Assembly (NCBI GenBank): GCA_028292045.1
Contig: JAQGMZ010000033.1
Span: 1 to 37,160, forward strand
DNA from: Polaromonas sp.
GTDB lineage: Bacteria; Pseudomonadota; Gammaproteobacteria; Burkholderiales; Burkholderiaceae_C
Length of the DNA: 37,160 nt
Direction: 5' to 3'
Shown: piece after piece, positions 16,723 through 23,875 of the stretch
How positions within the stretch are numbered: position 1 is the first letter of the stretch
Layout: every line of letters begins with the position of its first letter
Notes under the pieces: model-generated
Told to the model about the DNA's origin: nothing
Database searches by the model: none
Seen by the model: only the letters and a program-made list of their open reading frames with translations
Position numbers and translations under genes: made by a program

Positions 16723-16794
16723 TAACCAGAAGCGCTTAAAAGCGAATCATCTGCATAAGGCCATGGCTGGCCTGCTGCGAGGCCAGCTTTTTTT
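16723..16794 (+). ncRNA. Candidate intergenic small RNA
   Basis: A possible promoter has TTGGCA at 16689-16694 and TAATTT at 16711-16716, with a 16-nt spacer. Transcription would begin near 16723. The predicted RNA contains a small hairpin (CGCTT AA AAGCG, 16733-16744) and ends in a strong intrinsic terminator. No gene lies between creA, which ends 430 bp earlier, and this terminator. I could not match it to a known RNA family, so this is an inference from structure and position. Confidence 0.38.
16766..16794 (+). terminator. Intrinsic terminator in the AT-rich gap
   Basis: GCTGGCCT (16766-16773) pairs perfectly with AGGCCAGC (16780-16787) around a 6-nt loop, followed by a run of seven T. 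This is a textbook Rho-independent terminator on the plus strand. It is 476 bp past the creA stop, so it more likely ends a separate short transcript. Confidence 0.8.
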
Positions 16795-17031
16795 CAACGA
16801 CGAGCTTACTGTTTAAAATTGCGTCTTTGCAGGAAACAATTTACGCCTTTTAAAAAGTCAAACCAAACCATCTTGACTCTTAATTATAAATAATTTCATG
16901 AATCAATTTATTAATCTGTTTACAATCAAATTAAATTGCAAACATGTATTTACTTTTTTTACTCAATTTCCCGCCAGCTTATTCAGAACAAGTCATTAAA
17001 ACTTGTAGCATTTAAATAATAATGAGCAAGC

Positions 17032-18132
17032 ATGAAATTTATGAACAAAAATGCATCTTCTTCAGGTTTGGTGGCCGGCTTACGGATTTTAAAATTCAGG
17101 CTGGTACCTGTTCTTTTTCTAGGCATGTTACTGGCAGCGTGTGGCGGAGGAAGCAGTGATAGCGAACCATCCGCAACGTTTCCCATTCAAGGTGCCGTAG
17201 CGCCGCCTGTTTCAACTACTCCGTCGATCGTCACATCGGTTTCTCCAACCCTGCCTTATCCAGCTGGCAGCGAAGAATTGGAAGCATATACCCTGTTGAA
17301 CGCGGAGCGCGACCGTTGCGGTTTTGGACTGCTCGCAAAAAATTTGTCGCTTGACGCTGCCGCCAAGGCGCATGCTGACTACCAGATCATCAACTTCGTC
17401 AGTTCCCACCTGGAAAATGCCAGCCAATATCCGGAAGGATTCACAGGCAACGATCCGGACGCACGCGTCAAAGCGCAAGGCTATGCTGACCTGGGCGAAG
17501 TGACGGATGAATTTGCTTTTTTTACATCCAGCAGCCCGGTTCAATCCAAGCTGGGCATTGGAAAATTGGGCATTCACGCCTTGCTCAATGCGCCTTATCA
17601 CCTGAACGGCTTGATGTCGGGCTACCGGGATGTGGGTATTGCGGTTCGTTCCAATGAAGATACAGGCAAGGGTGCACGCGGTGTGCTCCTGCAAATCAAT
17701 GCCGCTTTCACCAAAAGCGCCGGACCGCAACTGCTGGGAAATTCGGCTGTGCAAACTTACCCGTGCGAGGGCGCCACAGGCGTGAACCGGCAGTTGACCA
17801 ATGAAACCCCCAATCCGGTGCCGGGTCGGGATTTGAGCACATCACCATTGGGCTCAACCGTCTACGTGGGAGTTCGTGAAGGAAATCGCCTGACCATCAC
17901 GGGCGCAGCGATGACCCACTCGGCAACCGGAGTAAGCGTTGCGCTGAGAGCACCCATTACCTCCGCCAACGATCCGTATGGACCGTGCCAGTCGGGCTGC
18001 TTCAAGACGCATCAGGCTTATGTGGTTCCTGACGCCCCACTGGCGCCCAATACCCGTTACACGGTAATGATCAGCGGAACCAACAACAGCACGCCTTTCA
18101 GCAGAACCTTTAGCTTTGAGACGGGAAGTTGA
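17032..18132 (+). CDS. CAP-domain (SCP/PR-1-like) lipoprotein
   Basis: This is a 366-residue exported lipoprotein. The signal ends in a lipobox, LLAAC, at about residues 34-38, followed by a GGGSSDSEPS linker. A CAP-superfamily domain spans about residues 80-240, with YTLLNAERDRCGFGLLAKNLSLDAAAKAHADYQI split over residues 85-120, then SSHLENASQYPEGFTGNDPDARVKAQGY. A C-terminal beta-rich domain follows, with PLAPNTRYTVMISG, resembling Ig-like or 'Big' domains. Bacterial CAP proteins are secreted and mostly uncharacterised. The gene sits in AT-rich surroundings, is less GC-rich than its neighbours, and ends at a strong terminator. Confidence 0.85.
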   Translation: MKFMNKNASSSGLVAGLRILKFRLVPVLFLGMLLAACGGGSSDSEPSATFPIQGAVAPPVSTTPSIVTSVSPTLPYPAGSEELEAYTLLNAERDRCGFGLLAKNLSLDAAAKAHADYQIINFVSSHLENASQYPEGFTGNDPDARVKAQGYADLGEVTDEFAFFTSSSPVQSKLGIGKLGIHALLNAPYHLNGLMSGYRDVGIAVRSNEDTGKGARGVLLQINAAFTKSAGPQLLGNSAVQTYPCEGATGVNRQLTNETPNPVPGRDLSTSPLGSTVYVGVREGNRLTITGAAMTHSATGVSVALRAPITSANDPYGPCQSGCFKTHQAYVVPDAPLAPNTRYTVMISGTNNSTPFSRTFSFETGS

Positions 18133-18173
18133 GAAGATCGATTCGCCTGGCCATGCAAATGGATGAAGCATGA

Positions 18174-18209
18174 AAAAAGCACTTGGGCTTTAGGCGCCAA
18201 GTGCTTTTT
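18174..18209. terminator. Bidirectional intrinsic terminator
   Basis: A 13-bp perfect stem pairs positions 18174-18186 with 18197-18209 around a 10-nt loop. It has an A-run on one side and a T-run on the other, so it can end transcription from both the CAP lipoprotein gene (plus) and the tRNA-Lys gene (minus). Confidence 0.88.
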
Positions 18210-18222
18210 CTATTCAATATTC

Positions 18223-18298
18223 TGGTGGGACGTGCGGGGGTCGAACCCACGACAAACGGATTAAATGTCCGCTGCTCTACCAACTGAGCTAACGTCCC
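18223..18298 (-). tRNA. tRNA-Lys (anticodon UUU) with A33
   Basis: The 76-nt cloverleaf is complete. It has acceptor GGGACGT/ACGTCCC, a D-arm with GCTC/GAGC, an anticodon stem GCGGA/TCCGT, a T-arm with loop TTCGACC, and an encoded CCA. The anticodon loop reads CATTTAA, so the anticodon is UUU (18263-18265) with A37, but position 33 is A where U is almost universal. Lysine identity is supported by UUU and the overall sequence. It is the last gene of the minus-strand block after tcdA. Confidence 0.93.
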
Positions 18299-18311
18299 AA
18301 GATTTTCATCT

Positions 18312-18349
18312 AGGCTGTGAAGCTGTCTGGAGCACAGCCTCAAATTATA
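18312..18349 (-). promoter_or_regulatory. Candidate tRNA-Lys promoter -10 and overlapping inverted repeat
   Basis: On the minus strand a perfect TATAAT (18344-18349) lies between tcdA and the tRNA, though no good -35 is visible. Just downstream AGGCTGTG (18312-18319) and CACAGCCT (18333-18340) form an 8-bp perfect inverted repeat that would overlap the transcription start and the tRNA leader. Confidence 0.5.
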
Positions 18350-18373
18350 ACGTCCTTTGAACCCTTTTTTGGA

Positions 18374-19213
18374 TCACCCAGCAATTTTGTTTAGAACCCA
18401 GCTGGCTGCGCACATTCCAAAGGTGGAAGTCACGGTCACCACTGAACCATAGCCGTGGCAATTCAAGCTGCCTTCTACAACCGCAGGTTCGATGTCCATC
18501 GCTTCCTGCATGTCAGAGGCAGCGTTGGATGCTTCAGCACCGCTTCTTGCAACGGAAGGCTTGACGACAGGTTCACGGCTAAAAACGCACATGACGTTCA
18601 TTTTTCCCAAGCGGGGCAAACCAAAATTCTTGCGCAAGCGCGACCGTACTTGCGCCAGTAAAGGATCATGCGTCACAGCCGAAATATCTTCAATTTCAAC
18701 CCGGTGCGCAAACCGTTTTCCACCTGCAGCGCCTACGCTGATCAATGCGGCTTTGTATTTCGAGGCCCATGCGGCCATGGATGTTTTGGCTTTTACATGG
18801 TCACATGCGTCGATGAAAGCCAGACCGTGTCCACCCACGCATTCATCCAGCGCGACAAGATCGGGCCAGTTTTCAGCGTCAACGAAATCTTCGATGCAAT
18901 CGACTCTGCACTCTGGGTTGATGTGCGCTATGCGTTCGCGCATGGCTTGCACCTTGGCTTGACCAATCGTGTTGTCAAGCGCATGAACCTGGCGGTTGAC
19001 GTTGGACTCTGAAATATGGTCCAGGTCAATCAGAGTCAGGCGGGCTATGCCGCTTCGCGCCAAAGCCTCTGCCGCCCAGGAACCTACCCCGCCCAACCCG
19101 ACCACCACAACATGGGCTGACCTGATGCGGGCTGCACCTGTTTCTCCATACAGTCGAACCAGGCCGCCAAACCTGCGCTCGATGCCCTCGGAAATCAAAA
19201 TCGGTTCATTCAT
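18374..19213 (-). CDS. tcdA: tRNA threonylcarbamoyladenosine dehydratase TcdA (CsdL/YgdL)
   Basis: TcdA is an E1-like (ThiF-fold) enzyme that uses ATP to convert t6A at position 37 of ANN-decoding tRNAs, including tRNA-Lys, into cyclic t6A. The protein has 279 residues. It shows the N-terminal RRFGGLVRLYGETGAARI, the nucleotide-binding VVVVGLGGVGSWAAEALARSG (about residues 35-55), and DLDHISESNVNRQVHAL, typical of this branch of the ThiF family. The C-terminus has HGYGSVVTVTSTFGMCAASWVLN. It lies 75 bp upstream of a tRNA-Lys gene on the same strand, which is a plausible substrate. Confidence 0.92.
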   Translation of the reverse strand: MNEPILISEGIERRFGGLVRLYGETGAARIRSAHVVVVGLGGVGSWAAEALARSGIARLTLIDLDHISESNVNRQVHALDNTIGQAKVQAMRERIAHINPECRVDCIEDFVDAENWPDLVALDECVGGHGLAFIDACDHVKAKTSMAAWASKYKAALISVGAAGGKRFAHRVEIEDISAVTHDPLLAQVRSRLRKNFGLPRLGKMNVMCVFSREPVVKPSVARSGAEASNAASDMQEAMDIEPAVVEGSLNCHGYGSVVTVTSTFGMCAASWVLNKIAG

Positions 19214-19371
19214 TATGGGGTTGTATTTTCAGGAGACGCTACGCACGCATTCTTTGTCTGAGAGGCTTTGCCTAGCTGCAAAAAGGCCACGGCACATGAC
19301 TTCGATGGAAGAAATTAACGCCTCAGCAGCAAGAAAGGTAAATTTGGAAATAGCCAGTCGATTTACCCGGG

Positions 19372-19392
19372 GCCCGGGCTGCCAAGCCCGGC
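19372..19392 (-). terminator. GC-rich hairpin after cpoB
   Basis: GCCGGGCT and AGCCCGGG pair around a TGGC loop, 18 bp downstream of the cpoB stop on the minus strand. There is no T-run, so it may act as an RNA-end stabiliser or Rho-assisted terminator rather than a classical terminator. Confidence 0.45.
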
Positions 19393-19409
19393 TGCTGCCC
19401 TAAAGGAAA

Positions 19410-20171
19410 CTACCTGAGTTTCGTCAGGCGCTCTTTGGCAGCAGATGCAGCCTCAGATTGCGGGTAGCCCATCACAAGATCTTCCAGGGTTTTTTTGGCA
19501 GTTTTGACATCTTTAAGTTCGACTTGGCAATTTGCCAATGACAACAAGGCTTCTGGTGCGCGCGGATGCTGCGGGTCGGCGCTGGCCATCATCCGAAAGT
19601 TGCCTCCGGCCGATTTGTAGTCACGCAAGGCGTATTGCGCATTGGCCAACCAGAACATTGAGGATGATTTGTACCCGCTTTGAGGGTAACGTTTCATGAA
19701 TGCGGTAAATGCAGTTTGCGCGTTGGCGAAATCGCCTTTTCGAAGATTTCCCAAGGCTGCATCAAACTCCAGTTTTTCCCCGGGCTCGGCATCAAATTCG
19801 CGCCCATCCAGGGTTACCTTGCTGGGCTCAACTTTTCTCAAACGGTCTTCAACGCCTTGCGCCACATCTTTTTGTGTTCGTTGAAGGTCGGCAATCCCAC
19901 GGGTCAGTTGCTCATTCTGCCCTCGCAAGACTGCCATTTCGCTGCGCAAAGATTCAATCTGATTGGACAAGTCCAGCAAGCTGCGCCGCAACTGGGAACT
20001 GTCATCACTTGCTTTTCGAAGCTCTTCCGCCGTGCGTTGTTGTGAAGCTTCGATCTTCTGCCGCAAATCGAGGATGGCTCTGCGTGCATCGTCATCTTCA
20101 AACAAAGCGGCACTGGCGTTGAAAGCCAGCACACAAGCCATCGAGGCAAGAATAACCTTGAATATTTTCAC
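19410..20171 (-). CDS. cpoB: Cell division coordinator CpoB (YbgF), Tol-Pal associated
   Basis: CpoB is a periplasmic protein that links Tol-Pal outer-membrane constriction to peptidoglycan synthesis by PBP1B. It has 253 residues. A signal peptide ends near FNASA (about residue 21). A coiled-coil segment follows (about residues 30-105; LRQKIEASQQRTAEEL, LLDLSNQIESLRSEMAVLRGQNEQL in parts), which mediates trimerisation in relatives. The C-terminal half has TPR repeats (YKSSSMFWLANAQYALRDY, APEALLSLANCQVELKD). It is 15 bp downstream of pal in the same operon. Confidence 0.94.
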   Translation of the reverse strand: MKIFKVILASMACVLAFNASAALFEDDDARRAILDLRQKIEASQQRTAEELRKASDDSSQLRRSLLDLSNQIESLRSEMAVLRGQNEQLTRGIADLQRTQKDVAQGVEDRLRKVEPSKVTLDGREFDAEPGEKLEFDAALGNLRKGDFANAQTAFTAFMKRYPQSGYKSSSMFWLANAQYALRDYKSAGGNFRMMASADPQHPRAPEALLSLANCQVELKDVKTAKKTLEDLVMGYPQSEAASAAKERLTKLR

Positions 20172-20186
20172 CGCGTGTACGCCTTG

Positions 20187-20741
20187 TTAACGATAAAAAA
20201 TTTCGGCACGGCGATTTTTTGCCATGGACTCTTGATCGAAACCAGCCATTGCAGGCTTTTCCTTGCCAAAACTCACAGCCTCGACCTGTGAGTCAGTCAC
20301 CCCCAGCAAACCCAAGGCACGGCGTACGGCTTCTGCGCGTTTCTGGCCCAGGGCAAGGTTGTATTCACGCCCGCCACTTTCGTCGGTGTGTCCCTCAACG
20401 GCCATGCGGCGCGCCTTGTTGGCGGTGAGGTACTTCGCATGGGTTTCTATGACGCTCTGGAATTCAGGTTTGACCACAAAACTGTCGAAATCGAAATAAA
20501 TAACTTTTGTGGTGTTCGCCGGTCCTGCAGCGGACGTATCCGATGTGCCAATCTGCACGGGAGCCACACCTCTGGCTGCTGCAGCCGCTGCTGCGGCGGC
20601 GGCTGCATCTCGTTCTGCTTGCGACAAACCGGCTGACTTGTCTTCAACTGGAACGTCCTGCAGTTTGACATTGGAGCCGCAGGCCACCAAGGTAACCGCC
20701 AGGACAAGGGCTGGGATGATCGAAGAAAAAATGCGCTTCAT
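20187..20741 (-). CDS. pal: Peptidoglycan-associated lipoprotein Pal
   Basis: Pal is an outer-membrane lipoprotein that binds peptidoglycan and TolB. It has 184 residues, with lipobox LVAC at about residues 18-21. A low-complexity linker contains a run of eleven Ala (about residues 46-56). The OmpA-like domain starts at VIYFDFDSFVVKPEFQ and contains the peptidoglycan-binding EGHTDESGGREYNLALGQKRAEAVR and the C-terminal NRRAEIFYR. It lies 43 bp downstream of tolB and 15 bp upstream of cpoB, as in the standard tolB-pal-cpoB order. Confidence 0.96.
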   Translation of the reverse strand: MKRIFSSIIPALVLAVTLVACGSNVKLQDVPVEDKSAGLSQAERDAAAAAAAAAAARGVAPVQIGTSDTSAAGPANTTKVIYFDFDSFVVKPEFQSVIETHAKYLTANKARRMAVEGHTDESGGREYNLALGQKRAEAVRRALGLLGVTDSQVEAVSFGKEKPAMAGFDQESMAKNRRAEIFYR

Positions 20742-20784
20742 GGTCTACCTTTGCTGTACAAAAAAATGGATACGAAATAGTGGC

Positions 20785-22074
20785 TCATCGCTGGAAAGGA
20801 CCCCAGTCGGGCTCGCGAAGATCGCCACTGGCGCCAGACAAACGCGCCTTGATTTTGCCGTCAAGCGTCGTGGTCATCAGCGCTTCTTTGCCCTGCTGCT
20901 GCGTCGCGTAGACGATGAGTCGGCTGTTCGGAGCAAAACTGGGACTTTCGTCTGCCGATGTGTCCGTGATGGCGGTTACAGTGCCGCTGGACAGTTCCAT
21001 CAAGTGCAGCTTGAAACCCCCACCCACCCTTGATACGAAAGCCAGCCAACGGCCGTCGGGGCTGATGGCTGGTGAAATGTTGTAGTTGCCGCTAAAAGTC
21101 ACACGCTCCGCATTGCCGCCCGCCGGACTCATGCGGTAAACCTGGGGCGAACCTCCCCGGTCACTGACGAAATAAATAAAGCGACCGTCCGGCGAATACG
21201 CAGGTTCGGTATCAATGCTGGAAGACTGGGTCAAACGCCTTGGTTCGCTGCCGCCCAGGCCCAGTGCATAAATTTGTGAACCTCCGCCCTGACTCAGGGT
21301 GGCGACTAGCTGGCTGCCATCGGGCGACCATGCGGGGGCGCTGTTCGAACCTCTGAAATTTGCCAACAAACGGCGCTTTCCTGTCGCAACCTCATGTGAA
21401 TAAATCACAGGCTTGCGGGATTCGAATGACACATAAGCCAGTTGAGCCCCATTGGGGGACCAGGCTGGAGAAATAATGGGCTCGGGGCTGGCCAATGCAG
21501 ACTGCGCACTTTCACCGTCTGAATCTGCAACCCAGAGGTTGTAGCGCTGGCCTGACTTGGTCACATAGGCAATGCGTGTTGAAAAAATCCCTTTTTCGCC
21601 AGTCAGCTTCTCATACACAAAATCTGAAACACGGTGCGCGGCAAGGCGTAGTTCAGACTTGGCCACCGTAAAGCTTTGACCGCCCAGATCCTGCTCACGC
21701 ACTACATCCCACAAGCGCAGGCGAACTTCGAATCGGCCATCGGCCAGGGAGGCAACACTGCCGGTCACCATGGCGTCGGCGCCCTTTTGCCGCCAACTGG
21801 CCAGATCCGGACGGGTACTTTCATCTGCCACCAGGCTTGCGGCATCGACGCCGCGAAACATGCCGCTGCGCTCCAGATCGGCTTTGACAATGCTGCCAAT
21901 TTTCTGCGGCGATTGGGCTTCCCCCTTGAACGGTGCAACGACAATGGGCAGTTGAGTCGTTCCCACACCTGAAACTTCGACGCGAAACTGTGCAAACGAG
22001 GGCACGGCGAAGACTGGGCTGGCTGCAAGCAAGCCAATGATATTTCTACGTTTTAAAGACGAAATGAAGCGCAT
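20785..22074 (-). CDS. tolB: Tol-Pal system beta-propeller protein TolB
   Basis: TolB is the periplasmic beta-propeller that connects Pal to TolA. It has 429 residues, the standard length. A signal peptide ends near VPSFAQ (about residue 28). The N-terminal domain has IVVAPFKGEAQSPQKIGSIV. The propeller has repeated blades of the form SPAWSPNGAQLAYVSFE, APAWSPDGSQLVATLS, EPAYSPDGRFIYFVSD and SPAISPDGRWLAFVS. It begins only 13 bp after the stop of a glycosyltransferase gene, not behind tolA as usual, so it may be translated from that transcript or from a promoter inside it. Confidence 0.96.
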   Translation of the reverse strand: MRFISSLKRRNIIGLLAASPVFAVPSFAQFRVEVSGVGTTQLPIVVAPFKGEAQSPQKIGSIVKADLERSGMFRGVDAASLVADESTRPDLASWRQKGADAMVTGSVASLADGRFEVRLRLWDVVREQDLGGQSFTVAKSELRLAAHRVSDFVYEKLTGEKGIFSTRIAYVTKSGQRYNLWVADSDGESAQSALASPEPIISPAWSPNGAQLAYVSFESRKPVIYSHEVATGKRRLLANFRGSNSAPAWSPDGSQLVATLSQGGGSQIYALGLGGSEPRRLTQSSSIDTEPAYSPDGRFIYFVSDRGGSPQVYRMSPAGGNAERVTFSGNYNISPAISPDGRWLAFVSRVGGGFKLHLMELSSGTVTAITDTSADESPSFAPNSRLIVYATQQQGKEALMTTTLDGKIKARLSGASGDLREPDWGPFQR

Positions 22075-22087
22075 AAATTAATTTTTG

Positions 22088-22948
22088 TTACTGCAATTTG
22101 GTTAATTTGGTTAATTTGGCCAATTCGACATTTTCTGAGGTGTCGAGTTCCCGAAAACCCTTGTCGGCCCAAATAAGATTGGTTTTCATACGGGCCAAGA
22201 CGCGGTGTTTGTTGTCCACAACCTTGTCGCGACTGCTTTCAGGATGCCAGAGGTGGAACACCTCAGTGGCTAAAAATCCATTTTTTCTCAGTATGCCCAA
22301 ATGGCTTAATCTGAGAACCAAATCTGCATCTTCATGACCCCAGCCTTGGAACGATTCGTCGAACCCATTGATGCTTGCAAAATCCCGATGCCAGACTCCC
22401 AGGTTGCAACTGCGGATGCCTTTCCATTTGAATTTTTTGACAACCCTGAAAATGTTAAATGGCCAGTTTGCAAGGTGCGAAAGCTTGTTGCATTTTCCGC
22501 TCAGCCTTGCGCGCAGCCAGAACAAGGCGGGTTGGCTATACAAGTCAATTTCTTGGTTAACTACGCGGTTTGTGAGTTCCTGGGCCAGCAGAACCCGGCT
22601 GCCGTTCACAAAATGACCTGCCTCCGCAAGGCGTTCGTGATTTACGGCAAAGTCGCGAGTTGGAATGCAGTCACCGTCGAGAAATACCAGGTATTCGCCG
22701 GTTGCGTGTCGGGCCGCCAAATTACGTGCCCGCGCCGCCGTGAATCCAACGTCTGGATGCCACACATGTAGAACAGGACAATTGAAATCCGGGCACTGCT
22801 CAAACAAGGTGTGAACCTGGTCAGGATTGGAGCCGTCGTCTGCTATGACTACCTGGTGGTTTTTATGGCACTGTCTGGCCAATGAACGCAGTACGGCCAA
22901 CAGGGCATCGGTGCGGTTATAGGTCGTAACAATGAATGTGATTGTCAT
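22088..22948 (-). CDS. Family 2 glycosyltransferase with C-terminal galactosyltransferase-like region
   Basis: This 286-residue GT-A-fold enzyme probably adds a sugar to lipopolysaccharide core or another glycan at the cytoplasmic face. The N-terminus has TFIVTTYNRTDALLAVL and VVIADDGSN, and the metal-binding DXD motif appears as FLDGDCIPTRDF (about residue 95). The C-terminal part has FNIFRVVKKFKWKGIRSCNLGVWH and the acidic GWGHEDADLVLRLSHLG, typical of the Glyco_transf_7C extension. Its ATG overlaps the upstream glycosyltransferase stop as ATGA. The last residues repeat KLT, encoded by a 9-bp tandem repeat. The sugar and acceptor are unknown. Confidence 0.86.
   Translation of the reverse strand: MTITFIVTTYNRTDALLAVLRSLARQCHKNHQVVIADDGSNPDQVHTLFEQCPDFNCPVLHVWHPDVGFTAARARNLAARHATGEYLVFLDGDCIPTRDFAVNHERLAEAGHFVNGSRVLLAQELTNRVVNQEIDLYSQPALFWLRARLSGKCNKLSHLANWPFNIFRVVKKFKWKGIRSCNLGVWHRDFASINGFDESFQGWGHEDADLVLRLSHLGILRKNGFLATEVFHLWHPESSRDKVVDNKHRVLARMKTNLIWADKGFRELDTSENVELAKLTKLTKLQ
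22095..22121 (-). repeat. 9-bp tandem repeat at the 3' end of a glycosyltransferase gene
   Basis: AATTTGGTT occurs at 22095-22103 and 22104-22112, followed by the variant AATTTGGCC at 22113-22121. The unit keeps the reading frame and encodes the LTK repeat near the C-terminus, 13-20 bp before tolB. Confidence 0.8.
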
Positions 22949-23712
22949 GAAGAAGCTGATGCTGATTTTTGATCAAGCAAAAGCCAAAGCTTGAGGTAGC
23001 GGTAGTAAGTGCCTTCAGCATTGGAAATGGCCAAAGCCAGGCCCATCCAGCCGTCCAGAAAACCCATTTGCAAAAAATAGGTGCGAATGAAGGCCCACAA
23101 ACCATGGCCCAGCGCTTTTGGAAAAGAAGATGATTTTCCCTTGTGCAACATGCCCATGGCACCGGCACTTGAATACCGGTTCACTTTATCCAGAACCGTT
23201 TCAAAATCTTGAAAGCTCTCGTGCAGCATTCGTTGTTCTAAATGGCTGACCCGGCCTTTGACGATCAGCTTTTCATGAATGACCACATCCGAAAACCGGG
23301 CCGTGCCACGCTGGAATAGCCGAATTACGCGGTCAGGATACCAACCAGAATGATGAATGTAGCGCTTGCAATAGCTGGAAAGCCGAGGAAAGCCATATGC
23401 TTCAGCCTGCGGATTTCTCAAGACTGCCTGTATTTCAGCCTGCAATTCAGGGGTCAGCCGTTCATCGGCATCGATCGAAAGCACCCATTCGCCGGTGGCA
23501 AGCGCCAAAGCACGGTTTTTTTGGACACCGAATCCTGCCCATTGTGTGTTCACCTCGACTTCAGCACCCAGCCGTTTGGCAATGTTGACTGTTTCATCAG
23601 TGCTGCCCGAATCGAGCACCACAATCTGATCAGCGAACAAGACGGAACGCAAGCAAGCCTCAATATTGTGCGCTTCATTTTGCGTGATCACGATGACCGA
23701 CAAGCTTGTCAA
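22945..23712 (-). CDS. LPS-core-type family 2 glycosyltransferase (WaaE/KdtX-like)
   Basis: This is a 255-residue family 2 glycosyltransferase. It begins SLSVIVITQNEAHNIEACLRSVLFADQIVVLDSGSTDET and has the DXD motif in LSIDADERLTPELQ, split over about residues 1-100. IHHSGWYPDRVIRLFQRG and the membrane-associated C-terminus FLDGWMGLALAISNAEGTYYRYLKLW are typical of WaaE/KdtX enzymes that add glucose to inner-core LPS. The open frame runs upstream to 24261, but it overlaps the divergent ligase gene. I place the start at TTG 23712, 6 nt after AAGG. The downstream glycosyltransferase overlaps its stop by 4 bp. Confidence 0.85.
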   Translation of the reverse strand: MTSLSVIVITQNEAHNIEACLRSVLFADQIVVLDSGSTDETVNIAKRLGAEVEVNTQWAGFGVQKNRALALATGEWVLSIDADERLTPELQAEIQAVLRNPQAEAYGFPRLSSYCKRYIHHSGWYPDRVIRLFQRGTARFSDVVIHEKLIVKGRVSHLEQRMLHESFQDFETVLDKVNRYSSAGAMGMLHKGKSSSFPKALGHGLWAFIRTYFLQMGFLDGWMGLALAISNAEGTYYRYLKLWLLLDQKSASASS

Positions 23713-23875
23713 CAAACACCTTTTTTGAATTGATTCCAACCGAATCTGGAACTTGATTTGGGGAGTTTGACAACTGCCTGCCTGCGGTAAAGCATAGCAG
23801 ACCCTCTTTGGCCAACCGCGGCAAGACACCGGACGCAATCGCGGATAATGCGGGCAAATATCCTTCACCTGCGCA

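Larger units (their letters stand above)
16291..17031. other. 741-bp AT-rich stretch without a protein gene
   Basis: Base composition drops clearly compared with the flanking genes, particularly at 16470-16560 and 16800-17030. No open frame here has a ribosome-binding site and coding character. The only structured element I can support is a promoter-like sequence followed by a hairpin terminator (16689-16794), listed separately as a candidate small RNA. The right end presumably holds the promoter of the CAP-domain lipoprotein. Confidence 0.6.

Noticed and set aside
16616-16816. 66-codon plus-strand frame
   Set aside because: It reads through the strong intrinsic terminator at 16766-16794 and lacks a ribosome-binding site, so a small RNA is a better explanation of the segment.
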